Below are positions 47,430 through 58,700 of a stretch of 64,000 bases of DNA, in pieces; position 1 is the stretch's first letter; each line of letters opens with the position of its first letter. The notes beneath the pieces were generated by a model. The model had not been told where the DNA came from. It saw only the letters and a list, made by a program, of their open reading frames with translations, and did not search any database. This stretch comes from Glycine soja (Eukaryota > Streptophyta > Magnoliopsida > Fabales > Fabaceae). The stretch is taken from NCBI RefSeq assembly GCF_004193775.1, contig NC_041012.1, positions 13,413,223-13,477,222 on the forward strand, written 5' to 3'. The position numbers and the translations under genes were made by a program.

Positions 47430-48440
47430 AACCATAAAGCAAGATTTATTTACAAAAATCAATACAAAATAACCATAAATTGATGAACTATACAAGTTTT
47501 GGAAAATGTTTTCTATACAAAAGTTAGTCATATAAGACGACTAACAGTTGTCAAGTATTTAAAATTAAAACGGAGTGATTCGAGTATCGAACTCAGGGAA
47601 CTTTCCTATTAGACAAAGTTTTATTAAGAAGTAAGGCATTGTTGGAACAACATTGATAATCAATGGTTAAAAATAGAAATAAACTACTTCTATGGTAAAA
47701 ACAATAAATGCAAGTAAGTAAAAGTTGATAGCAATAGGTAAAAAGCGTTGGGTCTTTCTAACGAACAAGTTGATGCATATGAAGATATTTCTCTAATTAA
47801 TCATGTTCGTGTGTTCTATGTTGTAGCCTAAAGTACTAATTCTTGATCCCTCGTAAGTTTAGACTAATTTAACCTAAGCTTCGTCTGCAGATCCCTCTTG
47901 TAAGACTAGGCTTAACTTAAACAGCATTATCATCACAGCATATTCAGAAAACCAAAACCCCAACAATACATCCCTGGTAATGTGGTTATTCAGTCCTGCT
48001 TCTATCAAGTTCTAAGGCAACAATACATTTCCCAATGCTAAAGTCACCTAACTGTACACACAAATGGGTGATAAGACCAAGTGCATGCAAAAATTAAGCA
48101 TTGAACACATAAAACACAATTAATTAGATATTAAAGTAATTACATCAGTTGTTCCTTAGAAATCCCCAACAAGGGTGTTTAGCCAGCCATTACAGAAAAA
48201 CCCTAACACAAATGAGATTGAGAGTACAGAATAATTGTTCCTTACACAAGAAGGGGGATCCCTCCTCCTCTTCTCAGCACCTGACAATCACTCTACAACT
48301 CACTAATCTCTCTCTAATTAAAGAACCCTAGGCTTCTCTGCAAAGCTACCCCTCTTGCTGCCTCTAGAGCTTTTATCTCGAAATTAGCACTGTGGTGTCC
48401 TTGCTCTGGAATTCTGTATTGCTTGCTAAATATTGTGTAC
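47430..48440 (-). mobile_element. Antisense LTR pieces of a second Gypsy family
   Basis: On minus, 47546-47430 is the first ~117 bp of an LTR beginning TGTTAGTCGTC. The block 48440-47547 (minus) matches the 3' half of the sense LTR at 48.9-49.9 kb, including 'ggctggctaaaca', three 'gagggatctgcagacgaag' units and 'gttccctgagttcgatactcg'. The two pieces are joined out of order, so at least one rearrangement or nested insertion occurred. No coding frames. Confidence 0.6.
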
Positions 48441-49925
48441 TGTTAGTCGCTTCATACGACTAACTTTTGTATAGAAATCATTTTCCAAAGCTTGTATAAT
48501 TTCCCAATTTATGGTTATTTTGTAGTGATTTTTGTAAATAAATCTTATTTTATGGTTAATGTTGTCTCTAGAACATTTCCATTGGATTTAATGATGAAAT
48601 CTGTGCATTTTCAGGTGAAAAAGAGGCTAAGTTTTGAATTTCAAAATGTAGCAGTTGGGCTAAGCGCATATCCACCGCTAAGCGCAGCTTCAACGCGCTT
48701 AGCGCAAAGGAGAATCAGGCTAAGCTCGAGACTGGCGCTAAGCCCAATTTCACTTACTCGCGCTAAGCGCAGCGTCGCAATTTCAGAGCCTATTTAAAGC
48801 ATGTCTTGTGCAGAATTAGGGTAACAACTTGTACAACTTTTACCACCTTTATGACAGCTTCTACAGATGGCCAGGGCACAAAATTCCAGAGCAGCCATAG
48901 GCCTATTTGGGGAAAAAAGCCCTAGAAGGAGAAAAGAGTAGTAGCTTGTGCATTGATGCCTAGGTTTTGTCATTTGAGAGACATTATTGAGTAGAGAGTG
49001 AGTGTGAGATGCTGAGAAGAGGAGGAGGAATTCCCCTTCTTGTGTAAGGAACTATCATTCTCTGCTTTTAATCTCATTTATTGTTAGGGTTTCTTTATAA
49101 TGGCTGGCTAAACACTCTAGTTGGGGATTTCTAATGAACAATTGATGTAAATACCTAATATCTAATTGATTGTGTTTTCTGTGTTCAATGCTTCCTTCAA
49201 TGCTTAATGTTTGTATGCTTTTGGTCTGATCACCCATTTGTGTGCACAGTTAGGTGACTTTAGCATTGGAAAATGTATTGTTGCCTTAGAACTTGATTGA
49301 AGCAGGATTGAAACTTAGCCTTACATGAGGGATCTGCGGGTTAAGTTTTGGTTTTAATTATGTTGTTACAATAATGTTGTTTAGTTTAAGCCTAGTCTTA
49401 CATGAGGGATCTGGGGACGAAGCTTAGGCTAAATTAGGCTAAACTTTAGTAAGCTACTTGAGCTGAGTCTAGTCTTACATGAGGGATCTGCAGACGAAAC
49501 TCAGTTTAAGTTAGTCTAAACCTAAGAGGGCTGTCTAAATCGGGTGTAGTCTTAAATGAGGGATTTGCGGACGAAGCTTGGATATTCAGCCTGACGAGGG
49601 ATCGAGGGTTTAGTAATTTAGGCTATAGCATAGAACACAAGAGCACGATTGATTAGAGAAATATATTTCCATGCATGAGCTTGTTTGTTAGAAAGACCCA
49701 ACATATCTACCTACTGCTGTCATTTTATTTACCTTGCATTTTATAGTTTTTTTTAGCATACAAGTTTAGTTTAAATTTTGTTTGAAATTATCACTTATAC
49801 ATGTTCTCTCAACAATGCTTCAATTCTGAACTTAATTCAGGCTAACAATAGTTCCCTGTGTTCGATACTCGGATTCATCCGTTTTAATTTTAAATACTGA
49901 CGACCCGGTGCGCTTTCCGGTGAAA
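48441..49925 (+). mobile_element. Sense LTR of the second Gypsy family with AGCGC palindromes
   Basis: Begins TGTTAGTCGC at 48441, exactly where the antisense block ends. At 48.66-48.78 kb it has repeated 'gctaagcgc' / 'gcgcttagcgc' self-complementary motifs, followed by a TATA-like 'tatttaaag' (48792). Four to five 'cttacatgagggatctgcgg' units lie at 49.32-49.58 kb. It ends in 'gttccctgtgttcgatactc' and 'gacgacccggtgcgctttcc'. The last phrase resembles sequence just before the primer site of legume Gypsy elements, but no clear primer site follows. Confidence 0.6.
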
Positions 49926-49994
49926 ACTCCCCATTGAAAATTTCCTTGAGACATAAATGCACAAAAAGTAACTACACTGGGGAGTGATCATGTA

Positions 49995-50486
49995 CCCTAA
50001 TTCTGCACAAGACACGCTTTAAATAGGCTTTGAATCCGTGACGTTGCGCTTAGTGCCACCCTCGCACTTAGCGCGAGTTAGTGGATTTGAGCTTAGCGCC
50101 AGTCATGCACTAAGCCTAGTAAGAGACAAACGTCTCGCTTAGCGAGCTGATCTTGCACTTAACGTGCAGCCTTGATATTTATGCTCTGCCAGATTCTTTT
50201 GTCACGCTAAGCATGCTGAAGCTGTGCTTAGCGTTGGATGCGCGCTGAGCCCAAATGGTGAGCTGAGCGCAACTGCCACTTTTAACACTTCAAGACTTAG
50301 CCTCTTTTAACCTGAAATTGAACATATTTTATCATTAAATCAAATGGAAAATATTCTAGAGACAACTTATAACAATAAAACAAGATTTATTTACAAATCC
50401 CTACAGAATAACTATAAATTGGGGAAACTATACAAGTTTTGGAAAATGTTTTCTATACAAAAGTTAGTCGTATAAGACGACTACCA
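49995..50486 (-). mobile_element. Antisense 5' part of the second Gypsy family LTR
   Basis: On minus the block starts near TGGTAGTCGTC at 50486 and runs through a diverged set of 'gctaagcgc' motifs and the 'tatttaaag' box (near 50020) to 'agaattagggta' at 49995. It matches 48441-48822. It faces the sense LTR, giving an inverted pair. Confidence 0.6.
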
Positions 50487-51260
50487 ATTGCTTTCTAGCT
50501 TTTGAATAACTCACCTTTTTGAAAGTCTTGCTTCTGATTGTAGAATCTGTCATGGATAATCTTCCACTATAGGCTAATGCTTCACACTTGTGCTATTCTT
50601 CTGAATATGTCTTGTCTTAATATAAACACTTAAAACAACCATTAGTAGCTAAGTTTAGAAACTTTGGTTTTGCTTAGTGGTTTATCATCATTAAAACATA
50701 TAGTTCCTGGAGGGACTTTGTCTGAACACAACCTTCATTAGAAAAATCATACAAACTTAATATTCCAACGAACATAACATCTCTACTACACATTAAAAAT
50801 AAGAAAAAAAATAATTCCTAACAATTGCACATTTTCCTTATCCTTACATTGCAGACTTCCAATGCTATCACAAAAGAAAATATATGTCGCCAGATTGGTC
50901 AAATCATAGTTTATGAATTAGGACGTTGTTGAGGTGATTATAGGTTACTAAACTCGTCATCATCTTCTTCAGAAGGGAAAGCAAGTAGAGGTAGTGAGGG
51001 TGATGAGGTTGAGATCAAACGATAACAAATCGATGACTAGGTTGTGATTGTTGCCAGAGTCTTGACGACACTACTTTGGTGTTCTACCTTGCGCATCTCT
51101 TTATGATGGTTTCAATTTCCCCAATATGTTGAAATAAAATTTTGTAGATACATCCATATCTCAATTTTATAAGACTAAATTACAAAATTCATAACTAAAA
51201 TATTAAAAAGTATTCAATCTTTAACCCCCTCCTTTAAATTTTTTATGAATCTTTAACCAA
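50487..51260. other. AT-rich stretch, no gene seen
   Basis: No coding frame, splice-bounded exon or repeat boundary recognised between the Gypsy LTR pile and the SINE. Confidence 0.45.
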
Positions 51261-51340
51261 GGAGGTCTAGCTCAATTGGTTGAGTAGGGTGTGTGAGTGT
51301 TGTAAATCGCCTGATACCGTGTTCAATTCCCAAGGATAAA
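51261..51340 (+). mobile_element. tRNA-derived SINE head
   Basis: 'ggaggtctagctcaattgg' carries a near-consensus A box (TAGCTCAATTGG, 51269), and 'gttcaattcc' (51321) a near-consensus B box, about 52 bp apart as in a tRNA. Acceptor-stem pairing is not clean, so it is a SINE head rather than a tRNA gene. An A-rich tail follows to about 51378. Confidence 0.65.
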
Positions 51341-51378
51341 AAGCATTCTAATATAAAATTTATAATTAAAATAAGCTC

Positions 51379-52213
51379 GACTAAAATATATTTTTCATCC
51401 CTATAAATATCAGAATGCTTGGAATTCGTCCTTGCAAAATTTTGAGTCTTTTTTTCATCCTCAAAAAATTGAAATCTATTACTTTTTAGCCTGAACTTAG
51501 GATAGGGTAATAGAACCTGCGCGTCACTCTTCATTGAATCCATTGATGACTATGAGAGTGAGTGATTTCTGAGGATTAAAAACCGCCACAAAATGTAGAA
51601 AAAAAATCCCACAAATTTGTAAATCTCTCTTTCGTAAGATTCTTCTTCCTTAACTTTCTTCATCTTCTTCGAATTTAAATAAGTATTTTTTTTTTTCTTT
51701 TTTAAATGTTCTGTTCAACTACAATACCAAACAACAACTTGTTGACCATATCATCTTCTTTTTCTTCTTTGAATTTCCCTTCCTTCTGAAAACCTAACAC
51801 CTTCACTTTCAAACTCAACGTTACGAATACCAATTTTAATGTTTTATAGGAATCAAACGTTGCCGACAAACTCAATAACTTGGATTCCAAATTCACCTCT
51901 CTCAGATTAGCTTGCTGGACGGAAAAGATGAAGAAAGTTAAGGAGGAAGGAGGTTATGGTAGAGGGATTTACAAATTTGTGGATTTTTTTTCAACATTTT
52001 GTGGCGATTTTTAACCCCCAGAAATCACCTACTCTCATAACCATCAATGGAACTAATGAAATAGTGACACTAGATTGGAATTTACTCGAACCTATGTCTC
52101 GGGCCAAAAAATAACAAATTTTAATTTTTTGAGGATGAAAAAAAGACTAAAACTTTTGCATAGGTGGATTTTGAACATTTTGATATTTATAGGGATGAAA
52201 AAATATTTTAGCC
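51379..52213. mobile_element. Inverted-repeat DNA element (MULE-like), non-autonomous
   Basis: The ends gactaaaatat...tttttcatccctataaatatc (51379) and its reverse complement (52213) extend as inverted arms of roughly 250-290 bp, up to 'cttaactttcttcatcttc' (about 51648) pairing with 'gaagatgaagaaagttaag'-like sequence near 51930. The core is about 255 bp. It contains a minus-strand coding-like piece (51702-51896; ESKLLSLSATFDSYKTLKLV) that I cannot identify, perhaps captured. Long terminal inverted repeats and a short captured core fit Mutator-like elements, but I found no convincing 9-bp target duplication. A third, diverged copy of the end lies at 52.25-52.39 kb. Confidence 0.6.
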
Positions 52214-52590
52214 TATAGTTTAAGTTGTAAAAATTGGTTTGTAGGCTTGGATTTGTCTAAACCTGACTCCGAACAAAAAAATAACACATTTCAATCTTAC
52301 AAGGACAAAAAATAATACTGATAATTTTGCATGGACAAATTTTGACCTTTTCAATATTTATAGGAACAAAAAATATATTTTACACAATAATATTTTAATT
52401 ACATTAAATCCTTCAAAATTATTTTTATTAAAATTATTCTACCCAGTTTTTTTTTGTTTTTTTTTATCTTAAAAAACTTTAATTATATTAGGTGAATTTT
52501 CATCATCACAAGTGCACTGACTCCCTCACTACATGCTTCAACATAAAAAAACAAAAATGCACTCCCGCACCCTCACTCCCTCATCAGTAT
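52214..52590. other. Diverged copy of the element end, then upstream region of the zinc-finger gene
   Basis: 52.25-52.39 kb repeats the 'acaaggacaaaaaata...atttataggaacaaaaaatatatttta' end sequence of the neighbouring element in sense orientation. The remainder, to 52590, is presumably promoter DNA of the zinc-finger gene; no clear TATA box was picked. Confidence 0.4.
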
Positions 52591-52730
52591 CACACTGTTG
52601 CGCACAGTGAAATACCTAGGAGGGGGCGGTGACAAGAAAACAGAGATGTTAGCAGCCGCGTCTGTGACCACCAGATCTTAGCCATTTTTTTTTCACTGTA
52701 CAACAACAACATCTCTCTCTTTTTGCAGCC

Positions 52731-55700
52731 ATGAATTCTTCAGGCTACGAATATCAACAAGAACAACAACATGGCTACGACCCATCTCAAACTCAAACTC
52801 CATCGTATGATCAATCATCACAACCTTATTATCCCTATAATTACGCACAAGATAACCAACCCCAACCCCAATTCCAACAAGACCCTAACTCGACCCCAAT
52901 AGCCCCAGAACAGTCTCATTCTGCTGAACCCTCGCAAGCCCACGCGCCGGACCCGCTACAGGCTGCGACGGTTCCCGGTTCCATCAACCCGGCGGCGGTG
53001 GCGGTTGTAGCCGGAGCTCTGGCGCAGCTTGTGGGGAACCTTGACGGGGTGCCCAGGGAACTGGTAAAGTTAAATGAGATCAATTTTGTTGTTTATTTTA
53101 CACACTCTCATTTTCCTTTTTCTCACTCTCAAAATTATTTGGTTAATTCTTATAATGTGAAGGAACCGCATTGCATATTGAACTTTTGTGTCACTATGAG
53201 TGGGATGCCATAGATGTAAGATAGTAAATGGTTTTCTTCAACTGCTGAAAATTGTGAGTAAACAATGTACCATTATTTGCTCTTATTGTTGTTCTATCCA
53301 CTTTTTGCTCAAACATGGAGTGGAATTTTTCCAAATAAAAGCTCATGGTGGGTGCTTCTGTTTGTTTTATATTTATATTTTATTTTTTTTAATGTTTTAT
53401 GAGATGATGTTGTATAAATATGTTGTAGGCGTTATGTTCTTCCTGTCATATACATTACCTGATGTTGAATCTCCTTGTAATGCTAGAATTTATTATCTTG
53501 TATCTGACTTTGTTTATGTGCATGACATTCACTTTGGTACTATGAAGCTGCTTTGAAATGAGTGATTTGTGTTTCTTCACTCTGTTTTGATGATTGATTG
53601 GTTAACCTTAATAATTGGGTTCGTATTTGGTTGATTCGGATAAATTTGCCTTGCGTGTTCTGTTTTTAGGGGTTTCTGTGTGCCATATCTGGTATTGAAC
53701 TCCCATTTAAATTTCTATTAGTGTTATAGTCAACTTGTAGCTTCAGGCTGGAAATACAACAAGGAGTTTGGCCAACTGCTTTATATTGTTGTCTATATAT
53801 TAAGGTTAAAAGGTTTAAATTGAAATGAACAAAGTTCAACTAGAGGTGAGCCTCGGAAAGTATAGGAAAATGTTCTGTGAAACTGAAATAACTTATGGGG
53901 CATTTGAGTTGCCTTCACATAGAGTATACATCATCATGTACATAAGTTTGATTGTTAAATCAGTTACATTACATGTAAGACATAAATGTCCATGTTAACA
54001 ATTAAACAATATAGTAATGACTTTTATCTGAAAAGTGAAACGCAACATTGTAATGTTTCTTGGTCATAAGCTTATGTCTCCCTTCAGTCTTCACCTTAAT
54101 CTAAGTGCAATGGTAAAAACAATCCTCTTCAAATATGCAAATTTTTCTGTTATGTGCAACTATATTTTCACTGCTATTTTTATCCTTTTAAAGCTTCTAC
54201 TCAAATTATCTTGTAATTCACTTGAATGCTTCTGTATTTTCATTTCATGATATTTATACTATTTTTTCCAATGTCTATATTCTAGATAAATAATACTACT
54301 ACTTGAAATAGTTCATTTTTTTACTATATGTCTCTTTATTTTATTTGTTCATCAACTTTCTTTTCTTTCTCTTGGTCTTATTTTTTTCCTATCAATCTAA
54401 CACTTAGCAGGGGAGACTGTATAGTAGTTCTGGAGAATTTTATTTTCCTCATTCATGTGTTACATAAAATGCTAACCAAACTTTGCCCCATTTTGTAGTC
54501 TACAAATTTCTGACATATGCCATATTATACTTGTTTAAACCCAGCTACCCTCTCTCTACCTTGTGACCGATCATGAGTTTAAATTCTGAAAACAGCTTCT
54601 TTGCTTGTGGGTAAGACTATGACATTGTGTACATCTGTCCTCCCCAAACCTCACTACCGGTGTGACATTGTGTTAACTTTCAGTCTTGACCGTTTTATAA
54701 TATATAATTTCCTCTGAATTCGAGGCCAGAGTTACCTCCAAGAAAGATATAAGAGAGGGGAATGACAGATTATATTCAGCATATCCTTCCAAATGGGATT
54801 ACAGGCATATATAGCTACACGCATATGCCATGTGCCTTATTCTAACAGCTCACCCTCACACGACTAATTCTAACATTCCTTGTCTAGAATCTTCTATTCC
54901 CTTATGCCAGTAATATACATATTCTGATCCACATTTCTGCTTCACAATCCTTTTGGGCCTCTCCTGTTGGACTTCCTCATTCACAGATTGGGCTACTCCA
55001 TTCTCTATAACCTTATCAATACCACCCCCATCGAAAGCAACCTTGTCCCCAAGGTTGTAAGTAGACTGCAACTCATCCCAATTTCCCCAAAAAGTGTCAT
55101 CAGGTGATAGTCCCTGCCGCTGGACCAAAGCTTGTTTGATTGGAACACCAGCCTTGTTGAAGACTAAATCTGAAATCTGTTTAAACAATTTCACACTTTC
55201 ATTAAAACTTAGTTCAATTTACCTATTAAAGCTGTGCAACCTGACTGGGGGGGAGTATAGGCCATTTACTAAATATCTTGCAGAACTTGGTGTGCAACAT
55301 AGGTTGATATGTCCACATACCCATCATCAAGATGGGGTGGTGGAAAGGAAACACTGGCACATAGTAGAAACTGCCCTAATTGTGATGTCTCAGGCTTCCA
55401 TGTCTTTTGAGTTTTGGGACCATGCTGTTATCTCTGCTGTTTATCTCATCAATCGCCTTCCCTCATCCTCTATCCATCAAGAGGTACCTTATCAGAGGTT
55501 GTTTAAAAGGCTTCCGGATTACAAGTTCTTAAAGGTTTTTGGCTGTGCTTTGCTATCCCCTACTAAGGCCATACAATCAGCACAAACTTCAGCCAAAGGT
55601 ATCAAGAGTGTCTCTTTCGGGGTTACTTATGATTACAATGTGACTTTTTCGCCTGTAATCAAACCTGTTACTGTCAGAATTCTTCTCTCTCTTGCTGTGA

Positions 55701-58700
55701 CCCACAAGTGGAGTCTTCAACAGTTAGATGTAAACAATGCCTTTCTTAATGGCATCCTTGAAGAAAATATCTACATGAGCCAGCCTCCTGGATTTGAAAA
55801 TTCCAACAAGCAACTTGTGTGTAAATTGAATAAGGCAATTTATGGTCTCAAACATGCCCCTAGAGCTTGGTTTGACATGTTAAAAGCTACTCTTCTTCGG
55901 TTTCATTTCAGATCAAGCAAGTGTGACCCTTTATTTGTTTACACTGATTCCAAAAATACTGTTATTTATATGCTTGTGTATGTGGATGACATTATTGTTA
56001 CTGGAACAACCCATCCCTCATCAAATCCCTAGTCACTAAACTCAACTGAGTTCTCTCTTAAAGACCGAGTCTTGAGTCTCGACTACTTCCTAGGAATTGA
56101 AGTTTGACCTCAGCCCAATGGTGCTCTCATTCTGACTCAGTCCAAGTATATTAGGGATTTGTTGGGGAAAACAAAAATGGATGAGGCCAACCCAGTCTCT
56201 TCTCCAATGGTTTGGTGGCTGCAAGTTAACTAAATCAGGGTATGAGGCTTTCCCTGATCCCACACTCTACAGGTCTGTTGTGGGAGCCTTGCAGTATGCA
56301 ACAATCACTAGGCCTGAAATAAGTTTTTCTGTTAACAAAGTTTGCCAGTACATGTCAGACCCATCAGAACAGCATTGGGCAGCAGTGAAGAGGATTCTCA
56401 GGTATCTGGCAGCTACCATCAACTTTGGCTTGAAGTTTCTTCCTCCTTCTACTGGACCTCTCTTTTCCCAACATGCATACTATGATGCTCACTGGGCATC
56501 CGATCCAGATGATAGAAGGTCAACTTCTGGTGCTGCCATCTTCTTTGGGTCCAATCTAGTGTCTTGGTGGTCCAAGAAACAATCTGTTGTTGCCAGGTCT
56601 AGTACAGAAGCCGAATATCACAGTTTAGCATTGGCCACAGCAGAGGTTACATGGATCAAGTCACTTCTGCCCTGTGAAGCCCCGATACTCCAAAATGATT
56701 AACATACTGGTGTTGTGCCTGTGTCGGACACTGATACTGCCCTGATATGTATCAGGGAAGTATTGAAATTTTTTTAATTTTTATTTTTAAGAAAATAACG
56801 GATACGGCTAGGACACGGCTTAGGTTGGGGGAACACGGCTTAGGTTGTATTGGGATACGGCTCCAATACGGCTTGAGCCATTTTCTAAATTTTTTAAAGT
56901 TTTTTTTAATTTTAATATTTTTAAATTGAAATTTTAGAATTAAAAAAAATGCTAAAAGGGTATGATTAGGGAAAAACTCTACTTCCCTCTTAAATCTGCA
57001 TATTTGCATACATTTATAATTTTTCATATTTTTTTATTATAAGTATCGAAGACGTATCATATCCTTAATTTTAAAAAAATTTCCGTATCGTTGTATCTGT
57101 GTCGTGTCGTACCCATGTCATATCCTGTATCTAGGCTTCATATTTTCTGTCTGAACTGCACATTCCTCACCATACTCCAGTCATTTTCTGTGACATGACC
57201 ACTGTTGCCCTTGCTCACAATCCAGTTATGCACTCTCGCACTAAACATATGGAACTGGATCTTTTCTTTGTCAGAGAAAAGGTTATGGTTAAGCATCTCC
57301 AAGTCATCCATGTTCCAGCTACTGATAAAGAAGCTGACATTTTGACCAAGGCTTTAACTTCTTCCAACTTTACTACTTACAGATCCAAGCTCAGAGTGGC
57401 TGAAAAGTTTACTTCCAACCTCTCATGAGCTTGCGGGGGGTTATAGGAGTATACTTACTTGATAGAGAGTTTCTTTTCTCAGCTATTGTGTATAGGCTTA
57501 ACTACAGTTAATTGTATTCATAGTTAGTTAGTTAACTGTTTTCTAACTGACTAAAGTCAGTTGACAGTTACAGTTGTGTAACTGTCTATATAAACTGAGT
57601 TGTAACTGTTTCTTCTTTGGGTTGAATAACGTAACCTTTCACCTCAAGTCAGTTTTCAATATTCTCTCTCACAGATTTGTTTATCCAAAAAGGGGAAATT
57701 TGAATAATTCTAGAAGATCAGGGCACTTCCATGCATGAAAATTTGTTTGTTGTTTCTATATTTTCCTAGAAAATATACTGATTTATTAGGAGATCAAATA
57801 GACTAGATGAATTGTAGGAATGTAGGAACATTACTGAATTCTGGATCCAACTGCTGTTATAAGTCTGCATTGTTGAATTTTGGAATGGGCAAAAACAAAT
57901 GTGAATGAAAGTAATTGGGGTGCATAATCAAACTGTCGAGTTGCTTTTCCTTTTCAGTATCCAATTTGAGATTCAAGAAGAGCATTATAAAAATATTCCT
58001 TGTTTATGTTTCATTTTAAAATTTTGATAGGCTAAGTAGATAAGCATATATATGAATTGGAATAGTTTAAAGGATGCCTTGAATGCAGTCACAGTTCCAT
58101 CATGGACTGTCCACTTTGTTCATGTTTTTTACATTTTAAAATTACTTTGTCATAAAGTTTCCCTTGCTTATCAACTCATTGAACCAGATATTTCCTTAAT
58201 CATGTTTTGTTTCTTTCTGTGAGTAGTTCTTTTCTCCAGTATCTGCATTCTTTTTTGAATTCTTTTTTCACTAAATGAATTATATTGCATCCTGTTGACA
58301 GCTTATTTTGGATTGAATTCCTTTAATGCTGTGTCTAGAATATATGAAAATGTCTTATCAATATAGTAGATTATCATCTACCGTTAGTTTCCCTATTTCT
58401 TAATTATCTCTTAGGATTGTGTGCCATATTTTCTTGTCTTATCATGATTTGTTTTCCTATTTAATTAAAAGTATGATTAGTATAAATAAGGGTTAGTGTT
58501 ATAAGTTCCTGTAACACATCCCTGTTAATTTCAATATGCTGTTTATATTTAATTCATTATTCACAATAATTCACATCAATATGGATGAATTACTGAAAGT
58601 TCTCATTATGTTAAATTAAATGTTCTTTTATTTCTCTGTCATTCTTTTTCTCTCAAACTATCTTCCCTTATGATGATGGTGCCACTTATATGCACATATT

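Noticed and set aside
47430..48563. A DNA transposon with ~120-bp terminal inverted repeats.
   Set aside because: The inverted ends match the start of the LTR that continues at 48.44-49.93 kb and recurs at 50.0-50.5 kb, so facing LTR starts explain them better.
51261..51334. A functional tRNA gene.
   Set aside because: The A and B boxes are good, but acceptor and anticodon stems do not pair cleanly and an A-rich tail follows, so a SINE head fits better.
55215..56702. An active Copia polyprotein inside the gene.
   Set aside because: It lacks gag, protease, most of integrase and the RT start, and has frameshifts and a 475-bp insertion.
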